Positions 52,836 to 62,347 are shown, numbered from the stretch's first letter. The stretch: DNA of 64,000 nt from Mycolicibacter minnesotensis (GCF_010731755.1 NZ_AP022589.1:3162001-3226000); one strand, 5' to 3'. A program made the numbers and translations. The notes: generated by a model from the sequence alone, not told the origin.

Positions 52836-53657
52836 ATGACCGGGGACAAGGAGCGGGTGCACCTGAGCGGGGCTCTGCAGACCATGCTTGCGACGCTGTA
52901 CGCCAAGGCGCTGGACGCTGACCTGCCCGAGCCCATCCTGGGCGATCGCTACGCCAAGGACGTGGTCGAACATATCGACTACGACTGGCGCAAAACGACT
53001 ATCACCGCGGCGCGATCACCGGCGGTGACCACTCGCTCGGCGCACTTCGATGCCTGGACCCGTCGGTTTCTGGCAGTCCACCCCGACGCTGTGGTGCTGC
53101 ACGTGGGCTGCGGGCTCGACGCACGCTTTTTTCGGCTGCGACCCGGTGATGGCGTCGACTGGTATGACGTCGACTACGCCTCCGTTGCCGAGTTGCGCCG
53201 CACACTGCTGCCCACCGACAGGCGCAACCACGTGGTGGCGGCGTCGGTCACCGACCCGGCGTGGTTCGACGAAATTCCCACCGGCCGTCCAACATTGATG
53301 ATCGGGGAAGGCCTGACCATGTACCTCACCGAATCGGACGGGTTGGCGTTGCTGCGCCGGGTCGTCGACCACGCTCCCAGCGGTGAGTTGCAGTTCGACG
53401 CGTTCAACTGGCTGGGCATCAGGTCGCAATGGTCCAACGCGGTGGTGCGGCGATCGGGGGCGAGGCTGCACTGGGCGATCAACGGACCCGACGACATCCT
53501 TGCCGCGGTACCGGGCACCCGACTCCTGGAATGGCAGCGCTGGTTCGAGTCGGAATCCTGCAGCAGGCTGCCCCCCGGTTACCGGGCGCTGGGCGCCGTG
53601 ATGTCGCAGATTCCCGTGGTGGCGAACATGTCGCAGTACCACCGTTACGCCTTCTGA
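52836..53657 (+). CDS. SAM-dependent methyltransferase, LCMT-like
   Basis: From the ATG at 52836, 273 residues. VLHVGCGLDARFFRLRPGDG (SAM motif I near residue 95), WYDVDYASVAELRRTLLP and LMIGEGLTMYLTESDG are hallmarks of the leucine carboxyl methyltransferase-like family, expanded in mycobacteria. Substrate unknown. Separated from the reductase by 64 bp. Confidence 0.8.
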   Translation: MTGDKERVHLSGALQTMLATLYAKALDADLPEPILGDRYAKDVVEHIDYDWRKTTITAARSPAVTTRSAHFDAWTRRFLAVHPDAVVLHVGCGLDARFFRLRPGDGVDWYDVDYASVAELRRTLLPTDRRNHVVAASVTDPAWFDEIPTGRPTLMIGEGLTMYLTESDGLALLRRVVDHAPSGELQFDAFNWLGIRSQWSNAVVRRSGARLHWAINGPDDILAAVPGTRLLEWQRWFESESCSRLPPGYRALGAVMSQIPVVANMSQYHRYAF

Positions 53658-53683
53658 ACTGCGCGGCCGCGTACCGTTGACTA

Positions 53684-53698
53684 ATTACGTTACGTAAT
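53684..53698. promoter_or_regulatory. Palindromic operator upstream of tetR gene
   Basis: ATTACGT-T-ACGTAAT is a perfect palindrome 21 bp before the GTG of the TetR gene, in a 61-bp gap with TTGACT just upstream. It is a likely autoregulatory TetR site and differs from the BkaR motif. Confidence 0.65.
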
Positions 53699-53718
53699 GT
53701 AACTGTTGTGGGTATGGC

Positions 53719-54357
53719 GTGTCGGCCACGGACCCAACAGTGACCGCGGACCCCGACCGCAGCCCGGCCGGCCGCGGCCGACCACGCGACCCACGCACCG
53801 AGCAGGCAATCACCGAGGCCGCTCGCCGGCTGCTGGACAGCGACGGCTACGACCAGGTGTCCATCGAGGCGGTCGCCCGCGAGTCGAACGTCAGCCGTCC
53901 CACCGTCTACCGGCGCTGGCCGTCGAAGACGCATCTGGTGTTCGACGCCGTCTTCGGTGCCGCCGCGACCGGCGACGTGCTCAGCAGCACCGGCGATTTC
54001 GAATCCGATCTGCGTCAGTTCGTGTGTGGTGTGTTCGAGTTTTGGCGCACGCCGGAAGTGGCCGCCGCGGCGCTGGGCATTCTGGCTGACCGGCACCGTG
54101 ACCCGGAGCTGTTCATTCGCACCCAACAGCTGCTCGACGAGAAAACGCGCACCGCATTCGGTGCGCTCCTTCGTGCCGGCATCGACCAAGGCGTGCTCGA
54201 TGCCGCTGTCGACATCGAGATCGCCTACGACGCACTGGTGGGCACCAGCTTCTACATCACTCAGGTACTGGCCAGCGAGACCGTTGACGCCGCGGCCGAA
54301 CGACTCTGCGCCCTATTGCTGTCCGGCATGCGAACGAAGGAGAACCGCGATGAGTGA
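53719..54357 (+). CDS. TetR-family transcriptional regulator
   Basis: 212 residues from GTG at 53719. HTH at about residues 47-70 (VSIEAVARESNVSRPTVYRR). The C-terminal domain (FGALLRAGIDQGVLDAAVDI) is of the TetR_C type seen in mycobacterial lipid or xenobiotic regulators. It overlaps the DUF1214 gene by 8 bp and so belongs to one unit with it and the sulfotransferase. Ligand unknown. Confidence 0.88.
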   Translation: MSATDPTVTADPDRSPAGRGRPRDPRTEQAITEAARRLLDSDGYDQVSIEAVARESNVSRPTVYRRWPSKTHLVFDAVFGAAATGDVLSSTGDFESDLRQFVCGVFEFWRTPEVAAAALGILADRHRDPELFIRTQQLLDEKTRTAFGALLRAGIDQGVLDAAVDIEIAYDALVGTSFYITQVLASETVDAAAERLCALLLSGMRTKENRDE

Positions 54358-55423
54358 CGAGTTGCCGGAGCTGTCTGAAGCCTTTGGGTCGCTGCTCGAC
54401 GAAGTCCGTGCTGTGGAGCGGCGGCTGCTGGAAGCCGATCCGCCGTTGGGGGAGGCTGACGTTCTCGACGGCTACCGCTGGGCTTTGAGCCTGCTGCGCG
54501 TCGCCGCCGAGGCTTACATCTGGGGCGACGCCGGCAATCCCATCCTGGTCGATGTCATCGGGCCCTATCTCAAATGGGGCGGCGACAATTCGGATGCCTT
54601 CTACCAGCTGGCGCCCATCGAGCCCGGCCGCAGTTACCGGGTCACCGGAAACCGCGGCGACGCGGTCTACCTGTCCATGACCGTCTACGGCGGGCCCGAC
54701 GACGGCCGCTACAGCGACCGGATCGTCGACACGATCAATGACCGCGATCTGGCGCCGGACGCCGACGGCAACTTCGAATTCGTGATCAGTGCGCAAGAGC
54801 AGCAGGGCAATTGGCTCAAGCTCGAACCCGACGCCGTGTTCATCCTGACCCGCGACTACCTGACCGATCCCGGCGTCCATCGACGCGTGCAGTGGCAGAT
54901 CGAGCCGCTCGACGACATTGGCCGGCGCCCCGACTCCCGGGTCGATCTGAGCCGGCGGATGCGCGCGGCGCGCACCTGGATTCGTGAACAAGCGGCCATG
55001 GCACCCGTGCGACTGCCGGCCAACGTGCTGCAGGAGCCCTACCCCGTGCCGAGTCGCACCGTGGGCTGGGCTGCCGGTGATGCTGCCTATTCGATGGGCG
55101 CCTACGACTTGCAGCCCGGCCAGGCGCTGGTCATCGAGGGCACCTCGCCGGAGTGTGTGTTCTGGAATCTGTGTCTGTGGAATCCGTTCCTGCACACCTA
55201 CGACTACACCCGGGAGCGAGTCACGATCAACGGTGCACACGTCAGCTACGCCCCCGACGGGTCGTGGCAGATCGTGATCAGCGACACCGATCCCGGGCAC
55301 CCAAACTGGGTGTCCACCGCGGGTCGCTCCACAGGCCTGATCTGGCTGCGCTGGTTCCTGCCTGAGGCGACTCCCGACCCACTGACCTGCCGGGTCATCG
55401 ACGTCGCAGAGCTGGCCTCGTGA
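54350..55423 (+). CDS. DUF1214 domain protein
   Basis: From ATG at 54350, 357 residues. GRSYRVTGNRGDAVYLSMTV in the middle and AYDLQPGQALVIEGTSPECV-FWNLCLWN near the end are typical of DUF1214 proteins, common in mycobacteria next to TetR and sulfotransferase genes. No enzymatic residues are established for the family. The gene overlaps tetR at its start and the sulfotransferase at its end by 4 bp. Confidence 0.8.
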   Translation: MSDELPELSEAFGSLLDEVRAVERRLLEADPPLGEADVLDGYRWALSLLRVAAEAYIWGDAGNPILVDVIGPYLKWGGDNSDAFYQLAPIEPGRSYRVTGNRGDAVYLSMTVYGGPDDGRYSDRIVDTINDRDLAPDADGNFEFVISAQEQQGNWLKLEPDAVFILTRDYLTDPGVHRRVQWQIEPLDDIGRRPDSRVDLSRRMRAARTWIREQAAMAPVRLPANVLQEPYPVPSRTVGWAAGDAAYSMGAYDLQPGQALVIEGTSPECVFWNLCLWNPFLHTYDYTRERVTINGAHVSYAPDGSWQIVISDTDPGHPNWVSTAGRSTGLIWLRWFLPEATPDPLTCRVIDVAELAS

Positions 55424-56670
55424 GCGGGGCCCTTCGGCCCGGCGTCATCCGGCTCGACGACCTCGCCAGCCCGGTCTTTCCCGCGGCCGCCGCCCCGATG
55501 CGGGAGGGGCTGGCCGGCTACGGCGCGGTCCTGCAGCTCGCACCGGAAGCTCTCTTGCAGGCCGCAACCGAACGAACAGGCCTGGGCAACTGGGGCGACA
55601 ACGCATTCCGCGAACGTCTCGACGTACTGTGCGAATCGCTGGTCGCCGAGGCCGACCTGTCCGGAGCCGGGCGAGCGATAGCGTTCGAACAACTGGTGGG
55701 CCACCTGGTCAACCGGCTTCGACTGGAAGATCTGATCGCGGCGCACCCCGAGATCGAGAGCACCGAGATCGAACGTCCGATCATCATCTGCGGGCTGCCA
55801 CGTACCGGCACTACCCACCTGCACAACCTGATCGCCGCCGACCCGGCACTGCGCTACCTGCCGTACTGGGAGAGCATGGAGCCCGTCGCCACCCCGGGCG
55901 AACCCGATCCGCAGGCCCGGCGCGACCGCTGCGCCGTCGGGCTGGATCTGGTCAACACCTCGATGCCCGAATTCAAGCGCATGCACGACATGACCGTCGA
56001 CCATGCGCATGAGGAGATCCAGCTGTTGGGCAACGACATCTCCGGAATGCTCTTCGAATGTAGTTACTACCTGCCGACATTTACGCAGCACTACAAGACA
56101 CACGATCAGAGTGCGTCGTATGCGTACATGAAGCGCACCCTGCAAGCGTTGCAATGGCTGCGTGGTGGGACCCGCTGGGTGCTCAAATCGCCACAGCATC
56201 TGGAGCAGTTCCCCGCACTGTATTCCACCTTCCCCGACGCCACTTTTGTTGTCACCCATCGGGATCCGGTGGAGGTGACGCGTTCGATGGCGACCATGAT
56301 TAGCTACGCCGCCCGGATGGCCTGCGACAAACCCGATCCGGTCAAGATCTCGAAGTACTGGCTGGACCGTGCCGATGACCTGCTCACCGGTTGCCGGCGC
56401 GACCGCGACGTCCTGCCGGCAGCGCAGTCTGTCGACGTGCGGTTTGAGGACTTCATGGCCGACGAGGACGGGACCGTCGCTGCCATCTACGAACTCGCGG
56501 GCCAGCCGCTCGACACGCGGGCCAAAGACGCGATGACCCGGTTCTGCTTAGACCACCCACGCGGACGCTATGGCGCGGTGGACTACCAGCCCGACGATCT
56601 CGGACTGGCCGCCGCCGAAGTGGCACAACGCCTGCGCGACTACCGCGACCGTTTCGTCGCCTCAGGCTAG
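55420..56670 (+). CDS. Sulfotransferase family protein
   Basis: 416 residues. IICGLPRTGTTHLHNLIAAD (about residues 122-141) is the PAPS 5'-phosphosulfate loop; THRDPVEVTRSMATMISYAA near residue 280 is the 3'-phosphate-binding motif. It is of the mycobacterial Sulfotransfer_3 (Stf-like) type and is likely to sulfate a lipid or xenobiotic hydroxyl with PAPS. Some members are thought not to be sulfotransferases, so the substrate remains open. Coupled to DUF1214. Confidence 0.82.
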   Translation: MSGALRPGVIRLDDLASPVFPAAAAPMREGLAGYGAVLQLAPEALLQAATERTGLGNWGDNAFRERLDVLCESLVAEADLSGAGRAIAFEQLVGHLVNRLRLEDLIAAHPEIESTEIERPIIICGLPRTGTTHLHNLIAADPALRYLPYWESMEPVATPGEPDPQARRDRCAVGLDLVNTSMPEFKRMHDMTVDHAHEEIQLLGNDISGMLFECSYYLPTFTQHYKTHDQSASYAYMKRTLQALQWLRGGTRWVLKSPQHLEQFPALYSTFPDATFVVTHRDPVEVTRSMATMISYAARMACDKPDPVKISKYWLDRADDLLTGCRRDRDVLPAAQSVDVRFEDFMADEDGTVAAIYELAGQPLDTRAKDAMTRFCLDHPRGRYGAVDYQPDDLGLAAAEVAQRLRDYRDRFVASG

Positions 56671-57284
56671 CCGAGACCAGCCTGCTGGACCCGCTGCTCC
56701 AGCCGCAGTCGTACCTTCGGCCAGTCCTCCGCGGTCACCGAGAACAGCACCGAGTCGCGGACGGTGCCGTCATCGCGGCGGAAGCTGCGGCGCAGGGTGC
56801 CTTCATAGTTGGCGCCGAGCCGAGCAATGGCCTGCTGCGACCGATGATTGCGGGTATCGGTCTTGAGCTGCACACGGCCGGCACGCAACGTGTCGAAGGC
56901 GTAGCCCAACAGCAGCAGCTTGGCCTCGGGATTGACCGATGTTGACCACACCGCCGGGGTGTACAGCGTGAAGCCGACCTCCAGCCAAGCATCGCGCGGA
57001 TGGGCCTCCAGATAGGAGCTCGTCCCGACGACGGAGCCGGCGGGCAGCCCACCGACACCGCGACACGTGCGGATCACCCAAGACTGCCAGTCACTGAGCC
57101 CGCACCGCTGCTCCAGGGTCTCCTGGAAATCTGCCAGATCGCGAGGGCGGCCGGGCACGTGCGCCCAGACCGCGTCGTGATCGAGTGCCCGCAGCAATTC
57201 GGCGGCGTCCGCGGCCGGATTCAGGGCCGTCAGGCGGATCGTCTCGCCGACCAGCTCCGTGCCAGGAGGAATTGGCCAGATCAT
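56667..57284 (-). CDS. GNAT-family N-acetyltransferase
   Basis: With ATG at 57284, 205 residues; GTG at 57359 would add 25. RimJ/RimL-like pattern: ETIRLTALNPAADAAELLRA, VVGTSSYLEAHPRDAWLEVG, then LLLLGYAFDTLRAGRVQLKT and NHRSQQAIARLGANYEGTLR, which bind acetyl-CoA. Target unknown. It is convergent with the sulfotransferase (4 bp overlap of ends) and diverges from bkdA. The open frame continues far upstream antisense to bkdA but that part is not coding. Confidence 0.85.
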   Translation of the reverse strand: MIWPIPPGTELVGETIRLTALNPAADAAELLRALDHDAVWAHVPGRPRDLADFQETLEQRCGLSDWQSWVIRTCRGVGGLPAGSVVGTSSYLEAHPRDAWLEVGFTLYTPAVWSTSVNPEAKLLLLGYAFDTLRAGRVQLKTDTRNHRSQQAIARLGANYEGTLRRSFRRDDGTVRDSVLFSVTAEDWPKVRLRLEQRVQQAGLG

Positions 57285-57477
57285 CGTCGGCCACGCGGTG
57301 TCCGCGGGGCGTGGATCGGTGATCGGCGTGAATCGCTCGGGCTCGTCACTGCGCTGCACAGCCGGACTATAGGAGGGCCGGCAGTGTCGAGGCGAGCTCT
57401 TTTCCCAAGCCGCTACCGGACCGCCGACACGATGCACGTCGGCCCACAGGATCTGCGGGTCCTCGCGTGTTCGCTGG

Positions 57478-57483
57478 CATAAT
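57478..57483 (+). promoter_or_regulatory. -10-like box upstream of bkdA
   Basis: CATAAT lies 27 bp before the bkdA ATG and AAGGAGG follows at -9. It suggests bkdA has its own promoter here, as expected since the 6.8 kb insertion separates it from citE. No clear -35. Confidence 0.4.
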
Positions 57484-57509
57484 GAGATCAGCGTCACAAG
57501 GAGGCTCGC

Positions 57510-58607
57510 ATGGGCCAGCTGCCAGGCATTATCGGTCCGCAGGTCGCGCTGGAACCGGTGCAGTTGATCGGTCCGGACGGATCGCCCACCGCCGAGAGTC
57601 GCTACAGCCGGGATCTTCCCGAGGAAACCCTCTGCTGGCTCTTCGAGCTGATGGTGCTGACTCGTGAGCTGGACATCGAACTGATCAACTTGCAACGCCA
57701 GGGCGAGCTTGCGCTCTACGCATCGTGCCGTGGACAGGAGGCGGCCCAAATCGGCGCCGCGGCATGCCTGCGCAAAACGGACTGGCTGTTCCCGCAATAC
57801 CGCGAATTGGGGGTCTTCGTCACCCGGGGGATCCCGCCCGGGCATGTCGCCGCCGCCTGGCGCGGTACGTGGAACGGCGGCCTGGAATTCACCACGAAAT
57901 GCTGCGCACCGATCTCGGTACCGATCGGCACCCAGACGCTGCACGCGGTGGGTGCGGCGATGGCCTCCCAACGCCTGGCAGAGGACTCCGTCACCGTCGC
58001 CTTCATCGGCGACGGCGCAACCAGCGAGGGAGACGTCCATGAGGCACTGAATTTCGCCGCAGTCTTCGCCGCCCCCTGCGTGTTCTACGTGCAGAACAAT
58101 CAATGGGCCATCTCTGTACCGCTGCACAAGCAGACAGCCGCTCCGTCTCTGGCGCACAAGGCCATCGGCTACGGGATGCCGGGCATTCGGGTGGACGGCA
58201 ATGATCCGCTGGCCTGCTATGCGGTGATGACCGAAGCGGTCGAGCGGGCGCGCCATGGCGGTGGGCCGAGCCTGATCGAGGCCGTCACCTATCGACTCGC
58301 CCCCCACACCACCTCCGATGATCCGACGCGCTATCGCAGCAGCGTCGAACTCGACCATTGGGCAGCGCTCGACCCGATCCCGCGCTACCGCACCTACCTG
58401 CACGGCATCGGCGTGTGGTCGCAGCGTCTGCAGGACCGCGTCGATGCTCGGGCCCGGCGACTGCGCACCGACCTGCGCGAGGCCACCGTCGGCGCCGCCG
58501 ACGTCGACATCGCCGAGGTGTTCACCGCGGTCTACGCCGACATCACCCCCGAACTGCAGCAGCAGTGTGCCGCCTTGGACATCGAGCTTGGACGGGACCG
58601 GCGATGA
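57510..58607 (+). CDS. bkdA: Branched-chain 2-oxoacid dehydrogenase E1 alpha
   Basis: 365 residues; called pdhA in older M. tuberculosis annotation (Rv2497c). The thiamine diphosphate motif is GDGATSEGDVHEALNFAAVF with the closing VQNNQWAIS. LYASCRGQEAAQIGAAACLR and LAPHTTSDDPTRYR (phosphorylation-loop region) are typical of E1 alpha. Oxidatively decarboxylates the keto acids of Leu, Ile and Val with BkdB and BkdC. Overlaps bkdB by 4 bp. Confidence 0.92.
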   Translation: MGQLPGIIGPQVALEPVQLIGPDGSPTAESRYSRDLPEETLCWLFELMVLTRELDIELINLQRQGELALYASCRGQEAAQIGAAACLRKTDWLFPQYRELGVFVTRGIPPGHVAAAWRGTWNGGLEFTTKCCAPISVPIGTQTLHAVGAAMASQRLAEDSVTVAFIGDGATSEGDVHEALNFAAVFAAPCVFYVQNNQWAISVPLHKQTAAPSLAHKAIGYGMPGIRVDGNDPLACYAVMTEAVERARHGGGPSLIEAVTYRLAPHTTSDDPTRYRSSVELDHWAALDPIPRYRTYLHGIGVWSQRLQDRVDARARRLRTDLREATVGAADVDIAEVFTAVYADITPELQQQCAALDIELGRDRR

Positions 58608-59653
58608 CCCAGATCCTCGAACCCCCCACTCGCTCGCCGGCGCCGACCTCAGCGGTCGAGGCCGGCACGCGCACCGAAGACCTGACCATGGTGGCGGCGC
58701 TCAACCGGGCGCTGCGCGACGCGATGAGTGCCGACCCCCGCGTGCTGGTCTTCGGAACGGATGTCGGCGTGCAGGGCGGAGTGTTCCGGGTGACCGAAGG
58801 CCTGACCGAAGCCTTTGGTGAGCAGCGGTGTTTTGACACGCCGCTGGCCGAATCGGCGGTGATAGGTATCGCCATCGGAATGGCGATACGCGGCTTCGTC
58901 CCGGTTCCGGAGATCCAGTTCGACGGGTTCAGCTACCCGGCGTTGGATCAGGTGGTCAGTCACCTGGTCAAGTACCGGACACGGACTCGTGGTGCCGTGT
59001 CGATGCCGGTCACCGTGCGTATCCCGTCATTCGGTGGAATCGGTGCGGCCGAACACCATTCGGAATCCACCGAAACCTACTGGGCACACACCGCCGGTCT
59101 GAAGGTGGTGGTTCCCGCCGATGCATCGGACGCCTACTGGCTGCTGCGCCACGCGATCGCCGCCCCCGACCCGGTGATATTCCTGGAGCCGAAGCGGCGG
59201 TACTGGGCCCGCGGGCCCGTCGACACCGAACACCCGGCGCCGGGGCTCGGGTGTGCCCTCGTACGGCGGGCCGGTACTGACGTCACGGTGCTGACCTACG
59301 GCGGTGCGGTGGCCACCGCGATGGCCGCCGCCGACCTTGCCGCACAACAACACGGGTGGAGTCTGGAGGTGGTCGACCTGCGCTCACTGGTCCCGCTGGA
59401 CTTCGCCGCCGTCGCAGCGTCAGTGCGCCGAACCGGGCGATGCGTGGTGCTACACGAGGGCCCACGCAACCTCGGCTACGGCGCCGAATTGGCGGCCCGC
59501 GTCTCCGAGGAGCTGTTCTACGAGCTGGAGGCGCCGGTCCTGCGCGCCACCGGGTTCGACACCCCCTACCCGCCGGCCCGCCTGGAACGCCTGTGGCTGC
59601 CGGGCCCCGATCGGCTGCTGGACTGTGTCCAGCGGGTCATGGAGGCGCCGTGA
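58604..59653 (+). CDS. bkdB: Branched-chain 2-oxoacid dehydrogenase E1 beta
   Basis: 349 residues from ATG at 58604. [40 protein letters not shown] and [16 protein letters not shown] are conserved E1 beta blocks; LEPKRRYW and [20 protein letters not shown] complete the transketolase C-terminal domain. The first 25 residues are unstructured. Overlaps bkdC by 4 bp. Confidence 0.92.
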   Translation: MTQILEPPTRSPAPTSAVEAGTRTEDLTMVAALNRALRDAMSADPRVLVFGTDVGVQGGVFRVTEGLTEAFGEQRCFDTPLAESAVIGIAIGMAIRGFVPVPEIQFDGFSYPALDQVVSHLVKYRTRTRGAVSMPVTVRIPSFGGIGAAEHHSESTETYWAHTAGLKVVVPADASDAYWLLRHAIAAPDPVIFLEPKRRYWARGPVDTEHPAPGLGCALVRRAGTDVTVLTYGGAVATAMAAADLAAQQHGWSLEVVDLRSLVPLDFAAVAASVRRTGRCVVLHEGPRNLGYGAELAARVSEELFYELEAPVLRATGFDTPYPPARLERLWLPGPDRLLDCVQRVMEAP

Positions 59654-60828
59654 GCGCCGAGTCGATCAAGACCTTTGCCGTACCCGACCTCGGTGAAGGA
59701 CTCACCGAGGTGACGCTGACCTGTTGGAATGTGGCGATCGGCGATCAGGTAGACCTCAATGCGGTGTTGTGCTCGGTCGAGACGGCAAAAGCCGAAGTGG
59801 AGATTCCCAGCCCCTTCGCCGGCCGGGTCGTCGAACTCGGCGGCGCCGTGGGGGAGATGCTCGCTGTCGGGGCGCCGCTCGTGCGGATAGAGACCGGTCC
59901 GCCGGCCGGACCCGCAGTGGGCCGTGCCCCGGTGTTGGTGGGTTATGGCACCGACGACACCGTCGACACCAGTCGCCGGACCTGCGCATTGAGCCCTGCG
60001 CGCCCCAAGGCCAAGCCGGGCGCCCGCAAGCTCGCCGCTGAGCTGGGCATCGACTTGAGCCGGGTGCAGGCAGGCCCCGGTGGCGTGATCACCGCCGACG
60101 GCGTTCTGGCGGCCTCCGGTGCGGCCTCCGCCGGTGATGAGCTTCGTCCGCTGAGCACGGTGCAGGCGGCCATGGCTCAGCGGATGACGTTGTCACGCAG
60201 TGTGATTCCCGATGCGCATGGCAGCGTCCAGGTGGACGGCACCAGATTGCTGCAACTGCGTGACCGCTTCGTCGGCGCCGGTGGCGGCGCTGTCACCCCG
60301 TTCGTGCTGATTCTGCGCCTGCTGGTCATCGCACTGATCCGCCATCCGGCGCTCAATTCCGCCTGGGTCGACACCCCCGAGGGGCCGCAGATCTGCACCC
60401 ACCGCGCCCTGCATCTGGGCTTCGGGGTGGCCGCGCCTCGCGGCCTTTTGGTACCCGTCATCGTCGACGCGCACCGCAAGACCACTCGCGAACTTGCCGA
60501 GGCGGTGGCACGCTTGATCGCCGATGCCCGAGCCGGCACGCTCAAGCCGGCCGAGCTGCAGGGCTCAACGTTCACGGTCTCCAACTTCGGCGCGCTCGGT
60601 CTCGATGACGGAGTGCCGGTGATCAACTATCCGGAGGCGGCCATTCTGGGGATCGGCGCACTGAAACCCCGGCCGGCCGTGGTGGACGATACCGTCGCTG
60701 TTCGCCAACAGCTCACGCTCACCTGCGCCTTCGACCATCGTGTCGCCGACGGCGCCCAGGTCGCCGAATTCCTGTGTGCGCTGCGCGATCTGATCGAGCA
60801 ACCCGAGATGGCCCTGCTGGACCTCTAG
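59650..60828 (+). CDS. bkdC: Dihydrolipoyl acyltransferase E2 of the branched-chain complex
   Basis: 392 residues from GTG at 59650. Lipoyl domain with [13 protein letters not shown] (lipoyl-Lys near residue 47), a peripheral subunit-binding domain ([20 protein letters not shown]) and the catalytic domain ending in [15 protein letters not shown] with the active-site His and Asp. [12 protein letters not shown] is typical. Uses the shared dihydrolipoamide dehydrogenase encoded elsewhere. Confidence 0.92.
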   Translation: MSAESIKTFAVPDLGEGLTEVTLTCWNVAIGDQVDLNAVLCSVETAKAEVEIPSPFAGRVVELGGAVGEMLAVGAPLVRIETGPPAGPAVGRAPVLVGYGTDDTVDTSRRTCALSPARPKAKPGARKLAAELGIDLSRVQAGPGGVITADGVLAASGAASAGDELRPLSTVQAAMAQRMTLSRSVIPDAHGSVQVDGTRLLQLRDRFVGAGGGAVTPFVLILRLLVIALIRHPALNSAWVDTPEGPQICTHRALHLGFGVAAPRGLLVPVIVDAHRKTTRELAEAVARLIADARAGTLKPAELQGSTFTVSNFGALGLDDGVPVINYPEAAILGIGALKPRPAVVDDTVAVRQQLTLTCAFDHRVADGAQVAEFLCALRDLIEQPEMALLDL

Positions 60829-60834
60829 CCGGCG

Positions 60835-61593
60835 CTACTTGTGTTGGGCTGCTGCCAGGCGAGCGGCGAAGTCCGGCGATTCGATGGTGGCGGCCTGCGG
60901 TCCCAACTCCGTGCGCTTGGCGAACTCGTGCTGCTCGCCTTCGAGCGCGCCGGGGCTGGCGGTGGCCCGCATCGTCGCCTTGGTCGCCAGGACCACCTGC
61001 CGAGGCGCCGAAGCCGGGCCCGCGGCCAGCGCCAGGGCGGCGGCGACGGGGTCGTCGTCGACCTGCAGCGCCAAGCCGTGCCGCACCGCGGTTTCGGCGT
61101 CGAACCTCATCCCGAACAACAACGCAGCCCGAGCCACCTGTGGCCCCACCGCGCGGTGCAGCATCCAGGTGGCGCCGCCGCCGGGATGCAGGCCCAGTTT
61201 CTGGAAGCGGGCATCGAACAAGGCCGCCGGCCCCGCGATGCGCACGTCGGCTGCCAGTGCCAGATTCAGTCCCGCGCCCACGGCGGCGCCGTTGACCGCA
61301 GCGATGGTGGGCAGCGTGCACTCGGCAAGGGCCATGAATCCGTCGTAGAGCGCCAGCAACCCATCCTGGGTGGCGACACCCAGAGCGGACAGGTCGGCGC
61401 CGGCGCAGAATGCCCGACCGGCGCCGGTGACCACCACCGCGTGTACAGCGGGGTCGGCTTCGGCACGGGCTACCGCGGCCCGCAGCTGTACCGACATCGC
61501 GCCGGTGACCGCGTTGCGCCGGTCCGGGTCATTGACGGTGATCAGCGCCACGCGGTCGGTGACGGTGTAGAGGACGAGATCGGGACGAGTCAC
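60835..61593 (-). CDS. Enoyl-CoA hydratase/isomerase family protein
   Basis: 252 residues of the crotonase fold. [15 protein letters not shown] (oxyanion-hole first half) and [20 protein letters not shown] (second half). The [20 protein letters not shown] block has Leu-His rather than the catalytic Glu pair at some positions, so full hydratase activity is not assured. It resembles M. tuberculosis EchA14 (Rv2486), also located near this cluster. Convergent with bkdC, 6 bp apart. Confidence 0.82.
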   Translation of the reverse strand: MTRPDLVLYTVTDRVALITVNDPDRRNAVTGAMSVQLRAAVARAEADPAVHAVVVTGAGRAFCAGADLSALGVATQDGLLALYDGFMALAECTLPTIAAVNGAAVGAGLNLALAADVRIAGPAALFDARFQKLGLHPGGGATWMLHRAVGPQVARAALLFGMRFDAETAVRHGLALQVDDDPVAAALALAAGPASAPRQVVLATKATMRATASPGALEGEQHEFAKRTELGPQAATIESPDFAARLAAAQHK

Positions 61594-61621
61594 GGCGGGT
61601 CGGAAGTCCGGCGGCGATCTG

Positions 61622-61711
61622 TCAGGCCAAGAAGGCGACGACGGCCGCGACGGCAGCCACCAGTCCGATCATGAAGACGGTGAAATACATGATCGTGCGT
61701 TCCTCGTTCAT
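61622..61711 (-). CDS. 29-residue single-pass membrane peptide
   Basis: ATG at 61711 with AAAGGCAGGCC upstream. The product ([29 protein letters not shown]) is a charged N-terminus and one transmembrane helix, with TGA right after. It sits alone between the hydratase and HNH genes. Its form is that of the small membrane proteins common in bacteria, but coding is only supported by its composition. Confidence 0.45.
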   Translation of the reverse strand: MNEERTIMYFTVFMIGLVAAVAAVVAFLA

Positions 61712-61851
61712 GGCCTGCCTTTCCAGCAGTTCGGCATTTCGCGGCGACATCGCCGTGCGTTGACACGATGGGATGCGGCATCCCGGAGACCTCAGGCTAG
61801 TGGCCAGGCCCCTACGGGCCGCGCCAGGCCCACATGTCTGCGCCTGTGCGG

Positions 61852-62220
61852 CTAGTCGACGAGCCGCAGTGACCGCAGGATGGTCGCGTGGCGCAGGAGA
61901 AAGGTGGTCTCGTCAAACCTCTTGCGGCGAAGCCATTCGGTGACCTCGCTGTTGTGCTTGCTGGCGTTACAGGAGGCGCACGCCGGAACCACGTTGTCCA
62001 GTGTGTAGCGACCGCCACGAGAGATCGGAATGACGCAGTCGCGTTGCAGGGCCGGTCCGCTCCCTTGGCAGTAGGCGCATCGGCTCCACGCCTCAAGCAG
62101 GCTTTCCCATTGGGTTGCGGTGAGGTCGTTGTCCACGCGGGCGAGCCGTCGTTGTCGCCGCTTCGCGTAGCGCGCGCGAGCCACGCCCGTGGCGGTGGGA
62201 AACCTGCGTCGAGGTGGCAC
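61852..62220 (-). CDS. HNH endonuclease-type protein
   Basis: From GTG at 62220, 122 residues. CAYCQGSGPALQRDCVIPIS, then GGRYTLDNVVPACASCNASK and HNSEVTEWL give two CxxC zinc knuckles and the HNH-like D..P....NVVPAC..CN pattern. The first 45 residues are very basic. The longer frame up to 62304 runs into the tRNA-Arg gene and is rejected. Role unknown; such genes occur as chromosomal singletons near tRNAs. Confidence 0.75.
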   Translation of the reverse strand: MPPRRRFPTATGVARARYAKRRQRRLARVDNDLTATQWESLLEAWSRCAYCQGSGPALQRDCVIPISRGGRYTLDNVVPACASCNASKHNSEVTEWLRRKRFDETTFLLRHATILRSLRLVD

Positions 62221-62273
62221 CCCGTGACGGTAACCCCGGAGATCACGTCGGTTAGTCAGACGCGCGGCGGAGG

Positions 62274-62347
62274 CGCCCCCGGCAGGACTCGAACCTGCGA
62301 CCACAAGATTAGAAGTCTAGTGCTCTATCCACCTGAGCTACGGAGGC
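62274..62347 (-). tRNA. tRNA-Arg (anticodon TCT)
   Basis: The minus strand gives acceptor GCCTCCG/CGGGGGC (one U-G pair), anticodon arm CTAGA-CTTCTAA-TCTTG with TCT, which reads AGA, and T-arm GCAGG-TTCGAGT-CCTGC. The following 268 bp (62348-62615) have no gene I can support. Confidence 0.95.

Noticed and set aside
57285..58403. 578-codon version of the GNAT protein
   Set aside because: Everything before about 57359 is antisense to bkdA, whose protein is clearly real.
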